Shown here piece by piece: positions 1-6,437 of a stretch of DNA of 64,000 nucleotides. Each line of letters begins with the position of its first letter. Position 1 is the stretch's first letter. A program made the position numbers and the translations under genes. Under the pieces are notes generated by a model that saw only the letters and a program-made list of their open reading frames with translations, was not told where the DNA came from and searched no databases. The stretch comes from Pseudomonas sp. S35 (GTDB lineage Bacteria; Pseudomonadota; Gammaproteobacteria; Pseudomonadales; Pseudomonadaceae), in the NCBI RefSeq assembly GCF_009866765.1, contig NZ_CP019431.1, forward strand, positions 6,158,001 through 6,222,000, given 5' to 3'.

Positions 1-312
1 GGTGCCGTTCTGCACCAGCGGGATTCGGGTCTGGGACGTCACCAGGTTGTATTTCACCTTGAGGTCCGCCAACCCGGTTTTCTGCCGGATGCGCTCGACG
101 ATCTTGCTCGCCAGGTCCACCGAATAGCCCATGGGTTTGCCGCTGTGATCCCCCACATAGGAAAACGGCACCGACGCATCGCGATAGCCCAAAGTGATGG
201 ACTTGGCGTTGGCGATCTTGCTCAACGTGCCGTCCAACGCCGGTTCATTTGCCTGAGCCTGAGCCCCAAACAACAGCCCCAGCGTACAACCGGTCAACAG
301 GATTTTTTTCAT
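1..312 (-). CDS. Amino-acid ABC transporter periplasmic binding protein (3' end cut by window)
   Basis: N-terminal 104 codons of a solute-binding protein; the gene continues past the left edge. It opens with a signal peptide (MKKILLTGCTLGLLFG, then an Ala-rich cleavage region AQAQA), followed by a segment typical of family 3 amino-acid binding proteins: KSITLGYRDASVPFSY near residues 38-53, then GKPMGYSVDLASKIVERI. It should bind an amino acid in the periplasm and deliver it to an inner-membrane ABC permease. It lies just upstream of ridA and a dadA-like gene on the same strand, which suggests uptake linked to amino-acid or D-amino-acid catabolism. The substrate cannot be read from this fragment. 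Confidence 0.85.
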   Translation of the reverse strand, partial: MKKILLTGCTLGLLFGAQAQANEPALDGTLSKIANAKSITLGYRDASVPFSYVGDHSGKPMGYSVDLASKIVERIRQKTGLADLKVKYNLVTSQTRIPLVQNGT

Positions 313-328
313 TGTTAGGTTCCGTTGG

Positions 329-679
329 TTATTTACGTACAGCGATAACGCTGATTTCTACCAGCACACTCGGTCGCGCCAACTCCGCCTGCAGGGTGGT
401 GCGCGTGGGCGCCATCCCCGGCGACAGCCACGCCGACCACACCTCGTTCATCGGCGCAAAGCCTGTGCCGATGTCTTTCAGGTAGATGGTCGCATTGAGC
501 AGGTGGTCCTTGTCGCTGCCTGCCTGGGCCAGCAGCCCGTGGATCTTGGCCAGCACTTCGCGGGTTTGTGTTGCCACGTCCTGGCCGTCACCCGGCACCT
601 GGCCGGACAAGAACACCAAGTCCTTGAAGGTCACGGCCCCCGAAAGACGCTCATTGCTGCTGATTCGATCAATGGTCAT
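329..679 (-). CDS. RidA/YjgF family reactive-intermediate deaminase
   Basis: A 116-residue protein of the RidA (YjgF/YER057c/UK114) family, the usual length for this small trimeric enzyme. Family features seen are FLSGQVPGDG near residues 23-32, the TIYLKDIG stretch, and APTRTTLQAELARP near the C-terminus, which contains the conserved substrate-binding arginine region. RidA proteins hydrolyse 2-aminoacrylate and related enamine/imine products of PLP or flavin enzymes to keto acids. The gene sits 10 bp downstream of the flavin-dependent D-amino-acid dehydrogenase gene on the same strand. This fits a role in hydrolysing the imine that enzyme releases. The pairing is inference; the family call is secure. 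Confidence 0.9.
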   Translation of the reverse strand: MTIDRISSNERLSGAVTFKDLVFLSGQVPGDGQDVATQTREVLAKIHGLLAQAGSDKDHLLNATIYLKDIGTGFAPMNEVWSAWLSPGMAPTRTTLQAELARPSVLVEISVIAVRK

Positions 680-689
680 GGTTACATCC

Positions 690-1928
690 TCAAGCGGCGC
701 GGGGCGTCAGGCCCTGCATATCAATGGACGGTGTGTGCTGGCCAATCAGCTCGGCCAACAGCTGGCCACTGCCGCACGCCAGGGTAAAGCCCAGCGCGCC
801 ATGACCCAGGTTCAACCACACGTTGCGATAGACGCTGGCACCGATCAGCGGCACACCGGTAGGCGTGGCGGGGCGCATACCGGCCCATTCCACCCCATTG
901 GCGTAATCACCCGCCGTAGGAAATGTCTCGATAGACTGACGCTTCATCAGCGCCAGTCGCTTGGGCTCAAGCCCAGCGTCGAAACCGACGATATCCACCA
1001 TCGCCGCGACCCGCAGTTGCTCACCGATACGCGCGTAGACAATCTTTCGATCGTAATCGGTGATGCTCACATTCGGTGCATGGTGCCGCGGGCCAATCGG
1101 CACGCTCAGGCTGTAGCCCTTGAGCGGATACAGCGGCAGCGACAGGCCCGGCAACCCCAATTCGGCGCTGCGATGCCCGGCCGCCAACACCAGTTGCGTG
1201 ACCGGCTTCACCTCATCGCCCAACTCGACGGCCGTGACCACGCCGTCGGCGTGACGCAGCCCGGTCACTTTGCGCCCCAGCACAAAGGTGCAGCGCCCCG
1301 ATGCTTCAAGCCGCTGCGCCAGCCGTTGGCAGAAGGCATGGCAGTCGGCCACTTCCTCATTCGGCGTGTAGATACCGCCGACAAAACCCTGCGCCGCATG
1401 GGCCAGTGCGGGTTCCAGGCGGGCGCAATCGAGGGTAGACAGCACCTGTTGCTGCAGAACGTCGACGACCTTACTGCGCGCTCGCGCAAACGTGTCGGCA
1501 TTGCGAAACGTCACCAGCTTGCCGTTACGCCGCCAGTCGAAGCCGTCCAGGCGGTCGTCGACACGCCATTGTTGCAAGGTGTTTTGGCTCAGGGAGGCCA
1601 GGCGCAGCAAGTGGGCGGCGTTACGCGCGTTCACCGAGCCACGGCAGGCGCCGATGAACGCGGCCATCCAGCGCCACTGTTGCGGGTCCAGGCGCGGGCG
1701 CAGCTTCAACGGCGAATCACCGCGCAACAGCCAGCCAATCGCTTGCAGCGGCACACCGGCGTCGGCCAATGGCGCCACATAGCGGTAGGACAACTGCCCG
1801 CCGTTGGCGAAACTGGTCTCGCTGCCCAGGCTGTCGCGGGCATCGATCACTGTCACCTCATAGCCTGCGCGTACCAACGCGTAGGCGCTGGCCAAACCGA
1901 TCACTCCACCACCAATGATGCTAACCAT
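690..1928 (-). CDS. D-amino-acid dehydrogenase small-subunit-like FAD oxidoreductase (DadA family)
   Basis: About 412 residues, the usual length for DadA. The N-terminus carries the FAD-binding dinucleotide fold VSIIGGGVIGLASAYAL followed by an acidic residue in VTVIDARDSLGSETSFANGG; the GSETSFANGG segment is characteristic of DadA. The C-terminus has the family motif WAGMRPATPTGVPLIG and a LGHGALGFTLACGSG flavin-contact region. It should oxidise D-amino acids (or another secondary amine) to the imine or keto acid at the inner face of the membrane, passing electrons to the respiratory chain. I start at the ATG at 1928 because the upstream GTG only adds five residues before the fold. It is encoded with ridA and divergently from a LysR gene that may control it. 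The exact substrate is unknown; it need not be the main DadA of the genome. Confidence 0.88.
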   Translation of the reverse strand: MVSIIGGGVIGLASAYALVRAGYEVTVIDARDSLGSETSFANGGQLSYRYVAPLADAGVPLQAIGWLLRGDSPLKLRPRLDPQQWRWMAAFIGACRGSVNARNAAHLLRLASLSQNTLQQWRVDDRLDGFDWRRNGKLVTFRNADTFARARSKVVDVLQQQVLSTLDCARLEPALAHAAQGFVGGIYTPNEEVADCHAFCQRLAQRLEASGRCTFVLGRKVTGLRHADGVVTAVELGDEVKPVTQLVLAAGHRSAELGLPGLSLPLYPLKGYSLSVPIGPRHHAPNVSITDYDRKIVYARIGEQLRVAAMVDIVGFDAGLEPKRLALMKRQSIETFPTAGDYANGVEWAGMRPATPTGVPLIGASVYRNVWLNLGHGALGFTLACGSGQLLAELIGQHTPSIDMQGLTPRAA

Positions 1929-2034
1929 CGCTGCCACCCGCACGAATCAAGAGGGTTGAAGCGTAGGCCCAGGTGACAGGCCATCGCCAATGAATAAAGA
2001 TAGGTCGCCTATAAACAAAGGTTATGGACTTGCC

Positions 2035-2937
2035 ATGCGCCTGCGTCATATCGAAATTTTCCAAGCCATTCGCCAGACCGGCTCGGTCAGCGCCGCCGCG
2101 CAATTGCTGCACGTGTCGCAACCGGCGGTGACCAAGGTGTTGCAGCACGCCGAACTGCAACTGGGCTTCCCACTGTTCTTGCGGGTGCGCGGCAAGTTGC
2201 AGCCCACGCCGGAAGCCCTGGCGCTGGAAAGCGAAGTCGAGAAAGTCACCGCAAGCCTGCAAGGCGTAAGGCGCCTGGCCAAGAGTTTGCGCCGCGCACC
2301 GGGGCACAGCGTGCGCATCGGCGCGATACCGACGTTGGCGCTGTCGCTGCTGCCGCCGGCGATCCTGGAGTGGACCCGCGACTACCCGGACATGGCCTGT
2401 GAGCTGTCCAGCGACCATAGCCGCGAGCTGGTGCAAAAACTGCTGATGCGCGAGATTGACCTGGCGTTGACCCTCAACTTCTCCGGCCATCCGGGGTTGA
2501 CCACCCAAGTGCTGGCCAACGGTGTGCTGGTGGCCTTGGCGTCCACAGGTTATTGGCCGGACGCTGAACTGCATCTGCCGCTGCCATTGGCCGACCTGGC
2601 CGGCGCGCCGTTGATAGGCCTGTCCAGTGCGGACCCACTGGCGGCAAAACTCGACAGTTACCTGGAAAACGTCGACCCGGCGCCGAGGGTGACGATCTCG
2701 GTACAAACCTATTCACTGGCCCGTGCGATGGTGGAGTCCGGCGCCGGCTTGACGGTAATCGACCCCTTTACGGCGCTGGGCGCCTCAACGGCCACTACCT
2801 GCATCCGCCCTCTCACCCCGCCGCTGCCGATCACCCTGTACGCCCTGACCCGCGCCAATGAGCCGCCGCCGCATATGTTGGCCAAGCTGCTGGAGATCTT
2901 CGGCAACCGCGCCTGTGAGTTGCTGGAACGCCTATAG
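2035..2937 (+). CDS. LysR-family transcriptional regulator
   Basis: 300 residues, normal for LysR. The N-terminal winged helix-turn-helix is clear: MRLRHIEIFQAIRQTGSVSAAAQLLHVSQPAVTKVLQHAE in residues 1-40 (written here only as a family landmark; key turn SAAAQLLHVSQPAVTK). The remainder is a periplasmic-binding-protein-like effector domain. I place the start at the ATG at 2035, since MRLRH begins the HTH; an earlier in-frame ATG adds only a poor leader. It is divergent from the dadA-like/ridA/ABC genes with about 106 bp between starts, the classic arrangement for LysR control of a catabolic operon. Its stop overlaps the convergent hemolysin-III-like gene by 6 bp. Confidence 0.9.
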   Translation: MRLRHIEIFQAIRQTGSVSAAAQLLHVSQPAVTKVLQHAELQLGFPLFLRVRGKLQPTPEALALESEVEKVTASLQGVRRLAKSLRRAPGHSVRIGAIPTLALSLLPPAILEWTRDYPDMACELSSDHSRELVQKLLMREIDLALTLNFSGHPGLTTQVLANGVLVALASTGYWPDAELHLPLPLADLAGAPLIGLSSADPLAAKLDSYLENVDPAPRVTISVQTYSLARAMVESGAGLTVIDPFTALGASTATTCIRPLTPPLPITLYALTRANEPPPHMLAKLLEIFGNRACELLERL

Positions 2938-3549
2938 CACGTAGCCCATGATCGCGACGAAATGCAGCAAGCTGCCGCCAATCACAAACAGATGCCAAAT
3001 CCCATGGGAATGCCGCAGGCGGTCCTCCAGGGCAAAAAAGATGATGCCAACGGTGTACAACACCCCGCCCGCTGCCAGCCAGGTAAACCCGGCAATGCCC
3101 AGCGCGGCGATCAGCGGCTTGACGGCCACCAGCACGATCCAGCCCATCACCGCATAAATCACGATCGACAAGATGCGCGCCTCGGAGCGCGGCTTGATCT
3201 CCTGCAAAATGCCGATCACCGCCAACCCCCACACGATGCCGAACAGCGTCCACCCCCACGGCCCTCTTAAGGTCACCAGGCAAAACGGTGTGTAGCTGCC
3301 GGCGATCAACAGGTAGATCGAAAAGTGGTCGACCTTCTGCATGATCGTTTTTCGGCGCCCACGCACGCTGTGGTACACGGTGGAGGCGCTGTACAGCACC
3401 ATCAGCGTAAAGCCATAGATCGCCACGCTGACGATCTTCCAGGGGCTGCCATCGAGGCTCGCCACCACCAACATCCACACGACGCCCATACACGCCGCGA
3501 CAGCACCGAGCAAATGGCTCCAGGCGTTGAATCGTTCCCCGTGGTACAT
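2932..3549 (-). CDS. Hemolysin III / YqfA (PAQR-like) integral membrane protein
   Basis: 205 residues with about seven hydrophobic segments. It begins MYHGERFNAWSHLLGA, the conserved start of the HlyIII/YqfA/PAQR family (E-x-x-N-x-x-S-H-L). Further family marks are VYHSVRGRRKTIMQKVDH with the S-x3-H/D pair and DHFSIYLLIAGSYTPF, plus a C-terminal HxxWHLFVIGGSLLHF with two histidines. These Ser/His/Asp/His residues form the metal site in the family. Despite the name, most members are not shown to be toxins; they act in membrane homeostasis. It is convergent with, and overlaps by 6 bp, the preceding LysR gene. Confidence 0.85.
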   Translation of the reverse strand: MYHGERFNAWSHLLGAVAACMGVVWMLVVASLDGSPWKIVSVAIYGFTLMVLYSASTVYHSVRGRRKTIMQKVDHFSIYLLIAGSYTPFCLVTLRGPWGWTLFGIVWGLAVIGILQEIKPRSEARILSIVIYAVMGWIVLVAVKPLIAALGIAGFTWLAAGGVLYTVGIIFFALEDRLRHSHGIWHLFVIGGSLLHFVAIMGYVL

Positions 3550-3693
3550 GTGTCACCGACCTCCTTTAACCGTTAACGGCTGGCGGCAAGCCTCCCGCCT
3601 TGGGCATCAGAGTGCAAGCGCCGCATGACGTTCCGGCGATGCCACGCGGTTTTGCGGGCACAATCGAGGGCATTCGAACAAGCGCCCACGGCC

Positions 3694-4101
3694 ATGCTGA
3701 TCGACGAAGAATTCACCCTCAAAAAGCGCGAAATCTTCCTGGCGTTCATGCGCACCGGCAACCTGGCGCGCGCCGCCGCCGAGTTGCAAACCAGCAACGT
3801 CAGTGTGCACCGCGCCATCCACTCCCTGGAAAACGCCCTGCGCTGCCCGCTGTTCAAGGTGGCGATGCAGGTCAATGACATCTTCACGCTGTTGAGCATG
3901 GTCAGTTCAGGGGTGGGTTACGCGTTGCTGCCAGGGCGGATTGCGGCGGTGTATGAAAACCGCGTGAAGCTGATACCGCTGCAACCCAGGTACCGGTTGC
4001 AGCAGCAGATTGGCGTGGTGTTTCTGAAGGCCAAGGAGCGTGACCCGAATCTGCTGGCGTTGCTGGCCGAGTGTCGGATGTATGCCAATCGCCAGGCCTG
4101 A
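3694..4101 (+). pseudogene. mdcR: Internally deleted LysR regulator, resembles malonate regulator MdcR
   Basis: The open frame encodes 135 residues, against about 300 for intact LysR proteins. The first 55 residues (MLIDEEFTLKKREIFLAF...NVSVHRAIHSLENALRCPLFK) are a complete LysR helix-turn-helix. The next residues, VAMQVNDIFTLLSMVSSGVGYALLPGRI, are the last third of the effector domain. The wing, linker helix and first effector subdomain between them are gone, with the frame kept; the join is near 3858/3859 after the codon for Lys in CPLFK. From memory both pieces match MdcR, the regulator of malonate decarboxylase genes. No mdc structural gene is visible nearby. The product could still bind DNA but lacks most of its effector pocket, so I call it a probable pseudogene. 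Confidence 0.72.
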
Positions 4102-4108
4102 GACGGCC

Positions 4109-4136
4109 ATCGGGGGCAAGCCCCCTCCCACATTTT
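4109..4136. repeat. REP element (CGGGGGCAAGCCCCC family), single copy
   Basis: A palindromic ATCGGGGGCAAGCCCCC core followed by TCCCACATTTT, 8 bp after the stop of the mdcR remnant. It belongs to the same family as the copies near 22026, 23421, 31264, 34365 and 49559. Confidence 0.85.
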
Positions 4137-4292
4137 GCGCAGCGGTGCCTGTGAGATTTCGGTCCCAAAAAGGGAATGATCAGTTCCTTTGGTTCTAGGC
4201 GTTTTGTGCGCCTAAACAGGTTTCTCGGACTTGCACGTCCGTGTCACCGTCTTTTGCGATGACGGGACGAAGACTAGGCGCGCTGTCCTGTC

Positions 4293-4350
4293 ACCACAAG
4301 TTCATGCACGGCTCAAAATCTTGCAGGAGTAGTCCGAGGGCTGCCCCATC
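4293..4350 (-). pseudogene. Vestige of a second toxin copy, downstream of the immunity gene
   Basis: On the minus strand, directly after the immunity-gene stop, sequence similar to the interior of the toxin gene reappears. Plus-strand 4300-4345 matches 5100-5145 at roughly 80 percent by eye, both holding the shared core TCAAAATCTTGCAGGA or CCAAAATCTTGCAGGA. Translated in the toxin frame it reads GAALGLLLQDFEPCMNL against GRAFGFFLQDFGPSMNW in the toxin, and then meets a stop codon. This is best read as the stump of a tandem toxin cassette that has decayed. Confidence 0.6.
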
Positions 4351-4768
4351 ACAACACCATCATCACCTTGACCTTCCCCAGGCCTTCCAGTGCGTAACTG
4401 TGGTACTCATACACTTCTCCCTGAATAACCAGCTGCAGGGCACCCCCTTCATTATTGACATGGACATCCGGCTCTTTTGTTTTGAGAAAAGGAGGTGCAG
4501 ACACTAATGCGCTGAGGATTTCCTGATCACTTCCCAAATCCTTATGCACGTAATACCTGTAGGAAAACCCCACCGTAGCGCCACCTTGGCCATCTCGCGC
4601 ACCATAGATCGACATACCGTTGCCCAGGGAATGCTTCAACACCACCTCATCCAGGTCCGGTGTACCGGGCGACAGGATCCAACTGCCGCCGATATAGATC
4701 AGGCAGATCACAAGCAAGCAATTACGCAGAACAGGCATGAGCCGCTCAGTGGCCTTGCGAGATGGCAT
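4349..4768 (-). CDS. Small membrane-anchored protein, candidate immunity protein for the upstream toxin
   Basis: 139 residues. One N-terminal hydrophobic segment (LMPVLRNCLLVICLIYIGG, about residues 10-28) is followed by a hydrophilic domain, so it is probably anchored in the inner membrane with the domain in the periplasm, or is lipid-free secreted. I do not recognise the soluble domain. It starts at the ATG at 4768 with AAAAGG about 8 bases upstream and overlaps the end of the toxin gene by 23 bp. That tight coupling and small size are typical of cognate immunity genes in polymorphic toxin systems. The upstream TTG codon of the open frame is less likely as a start. Base composition is lower in GC than the Chp operon next door. 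The immunity role is inferred from position only. Confidence 0.55.
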   Translation of the reverse strand: MPSRKATERLMPVLRNCLLVICLIYIGGSWILSPGTPDLDEVVLKHSLGNGMSIYGARDGQGGATVGFSYRYYVHKDLGSDQEILSALVSAPPFLKTKEPDVHVNNEGGALQLVIQGEVYEYHSYALEGLGKVKVMMVL

Positions 4769-5249
4769 ATTCAATACCTTTTCTTATCCAATATTGGTCC
4801 CGTGGGTCATCACCAAAAGGCTCACCGCCCCACCATGATCCAAAATCCGGGCGGGTAGTTTTGGCGACGGTTTGAGCCACACCGGCGGCTCGCAGCAACA
4901 CATTTTCGGGAATGCCCAGCACCGTGCCCGTAGCACCGTAATTGAATTTACCAAAAGCTTCGTACTGACGCCCCCGCTTCTTGTAGTTCCAAGGGCCGGC
5001 CGCACGGACCTGAGAGTAAAACCAGGAATAGGCGAAAGCCGAGCCGGGCTTGAGATGAATGCCCTCTTCCGCTTGCACGCGAATTGCTGCACACGACCAG
5101 TTCATGCTCGGCCCAAAATCTTGCAGGAAAAATCCGAAGGCCCTGCCTACCTTCATCGTTCCGATAGACAGCAAGGAACGCTCCGACAGGTTTTTCAGGT
5201 TGTTGCTCGGAACCCGTCTCTCTAGCCTTTTCCATCCGAATCGTGCCAC
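4746..5249 (-). CDS. Bacterial toxin 44-like (Tox44) domain protein, orphan or truncated toxin module
   Basis: 167 residues from a GTG start. From about residue 70 onward it reads FAYSWFYSQVRAAGPWNYK, RGRQYEAFGKFNYGATG, LGIPENVLLRAAGVAQ and FGDDPRDQYWIRKGI, the pattern I associate with the bacterial toxin 44 domain found at the C-termini of Rhs, VgrG and other polymorphic toxins. No delivery domain precedes it, so it looks like a displaced C-terminal module. A second frame over the first third (from an ATG at 5262: MSASGTIRMEKARETG...) also reads like a plausible N-terminus, so a frameshift near 5150 is possible and the true start is uncertain. A candidate immunity gene follows with overlap. 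Confidence 0.6.
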   Translation of the reverse strand: MARFGWKRLERRVPSNNLKNLSERSLLSIGTMKVGRAFGFFLQDFGPSMNWSCAAIRVQAEEGIHLKPGSAFAYSWFYSQVRAAGPWNYKKRGRQYEAFGKFNYGATGTVLGIPENVLLRAAGVAQTVAKTTRPDFGSWWGGEPFGDDPRDQYWIRKGIEYAISQGH

Positions 5250-5302
5250 TGGCAGACATCATGAGTCCGACCGTTAAACCCGATGCAAGGCCATTGCAGA
5301 GC

Positions 5303-5319
5303 GTGATGTATCACATCAC
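5303..5319. promoter_or_regulatory. Inverted repeat upstream of higB, candidate HigA operator
   Basis: GTGATG-TATCA-CATCAC is a perfect 6-bp inverted repeat with a 5-bp centre, ending 9 bp before the higB ATG. HigA-type antitoxins autoregulate by binding palindromes over their own promoter, so this is the natural candidate operator. The gap also serves the divergent toxin gene. Assignment is inference. Confidence 0.5.
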
Positions 5320-5328
5320 AATCACGCC

Positions 5329-5607
5329 ATGATCGTCAGTTGGAAACATAAGGGACTTAGGACCTTCTATGAGACCGGTTCAACCAGAGGCATCAACGCA
5401 AATCATGCAAAGCGTTTGCGCCGTGTTCTGCTCATTTTGGACAAAGCCGAGCACCCAGATGCACTGGACCTGCCCGGCTGGCGCTTCCATTATTTGAAGG
5501 GCGACCTGATCGACTACTGGTCCGTCAGCATCAGTGGTAACTGGCGCATCATTTTTCGGATGTTCGACGACCAGGTCGAACTGGTCGATTCTCTTGACTA
5601 CCACTGA
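5329..5607 (+). CDS. higB: HigB-type RelE-superfamily mRNA-interferase toxin
   Basis: 92 residues, standard for HigB. Family landmarks: [16 protein letters not shown] near the N-terminus, [28 protein letters not shown] and GNWRIIFRM; the last supplies the basic active-site residues of RelE-fold ribosome-dependent RNases. HigB cleaves mRNA on the ribosome when its antitoxin is lost. As usual for hig loci, the toxin gene precedes the antitoxin gene; the spacing is 14 bp. The pair sits in a small patch of accessory genes beside another toxin. Confidence 0.9.
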   Translation: MIVSWKHKGLRTFYETGSTRGINANHAKRLRRVLLILDKAEHPDALDLPGWRFHYLKGDLIDYWSVSISGNWRIIFRMFDDQVELVDSLDYH

Positions 5608-5621
5608 GTAGAGGTATCGAT

Positions 5622-5909
5622 ATGGGGATGCACAACCCACCTCACCCCGGTGAAATATTGCTTGAAGATGTGATCCCTGCCCTGGGCATCACCATTACCG
5701 AAATGGCGCGACGCCTTGGCTTCGCTCGCGAGACTCTTTCAAGGATCTTGCATGGCCACGCCCCGGTCAGCCCGGACCTTGCCGTCCGGTTGGAACGAGC
5801 CGGTGTGAGTACCGCCCAGTTATGGTTGTCGATGCAAAGTGCCTACGACTTATGGCAGGCCGAGCATCGGGAGCAGCCAGTGATTGAGCGGTTTGCGCGG
5901 ATTGATTGA
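5622..5909 (+). CDS. higA: HigA-type antitoxin, XRE helix-turn-helix protein
   Basis: 95 residues. It opens with [17 protein letters not shown], the HigA signature (H-P-G-E-x-L), followed by an XRE helix-turn-helix, [21 protein letters not shown], and [19 protein letters not shown], all typical of the VapI/HigA family. It neutralises HigB and represses the operon through its HTH. The first ATG at 5622 follows GAGTAGAGG; the ATG two codons later is an alternative start. No terminator is obvious downstream. Confidence 0.92.
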   Translation: MGMHNPPHPGEILLEDVIPALGITITEMARRLGFARETLSRILHGHAPVSPDLAVRLERAGVSTAQLWLSMQSAYDLWQAEHREQPVIERFARID

Positions 5910-5981
5910 GGGCTTGAGCAAGTCTGCCTGCTACGCAATATCACACGCCCCTTCCACAGGGGATCCTCACGTGGCTTAGAG

Positions 5982-6437
5982 TCAGGCCAGTCCGGACTCA
6001 ACCAATAAGGCTTCAAGCCCCATCAAGTCCGGCACCTTCGCCACGTGCTCGCCCACCTGCACCGCCGCCAGTTCCAAGGGGCACAGCGGCACGTCCACGT
6101 AGCTCAACTCGCTGTCCAGCTTGTACGACCGGGGAATGCCCTGGATCACCAGCGCAATAAACTTCAACGTCGGCCGCCCGCCCAAAGCGTTCAAGACGAC
6201 GATCCGCGAGCGTTCGCCAGTCACGCTGGCCTCGCCGCACACCGCTTCAAAGCTGATCAACGGTATTTGCCGATCCCGCCACGTCACTTGCCGCAGGTAC
6301 CACGGCGGTGCATCGCTGGCCGGTTCGCCGCGTTGGAAGTCGATCAATTCCGCCACGGCAACGTTGGGCAGCACCAGGTGACGGTCGGCCAGGGGCAGCA
6401 ACAGGCCGGTGAGTTGGCTGGTGCGGTGGTCAAGCAT
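5982..6437 (-). CDS. chpC: CheW-domain protein ChpC
   Basis: 151 residues, one CheW-like beta-barrel domain (LLPLADRHLVLPNVAVAELI, RQIPLISFE, RIVVLNAL). It is the last gene of the Chp operon and overlaps the end of chpA by 8 bp. In P. aeruginosa ChpC is an accessory CheW thought to link ChpA to additional receptors. The start ATG at 6437 gives the sequence MLDHRTSQLTGLLLPL; the longer open frame upstream is ChpA coding sequence in another frame. chpB, the methylesterase gene that lies between chpA and chpC in P. aeruginosa, is missing. Confidence 0.82.
   Translation of the reverse strand: MLDHRTSQLTGLLLPLADRHLVLPNVAVAELIDFQRGEPASDAPPWYLRQVTWRDRQIPLISFEAVCGEASVTGERSRIVVLNALGGRPTLKFIALVIQGIPRSYKLDSELSYVDVPLCPLELAAVQVGEHVAKVPDLMGLEALLVESGLA

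Noticed and set aside
486..1976. 496-codon plus-strand frame opposite the dadA-like gene and ridA
   Set aside because: Antisense shadow of genes with strong family motifs on the minus strand.
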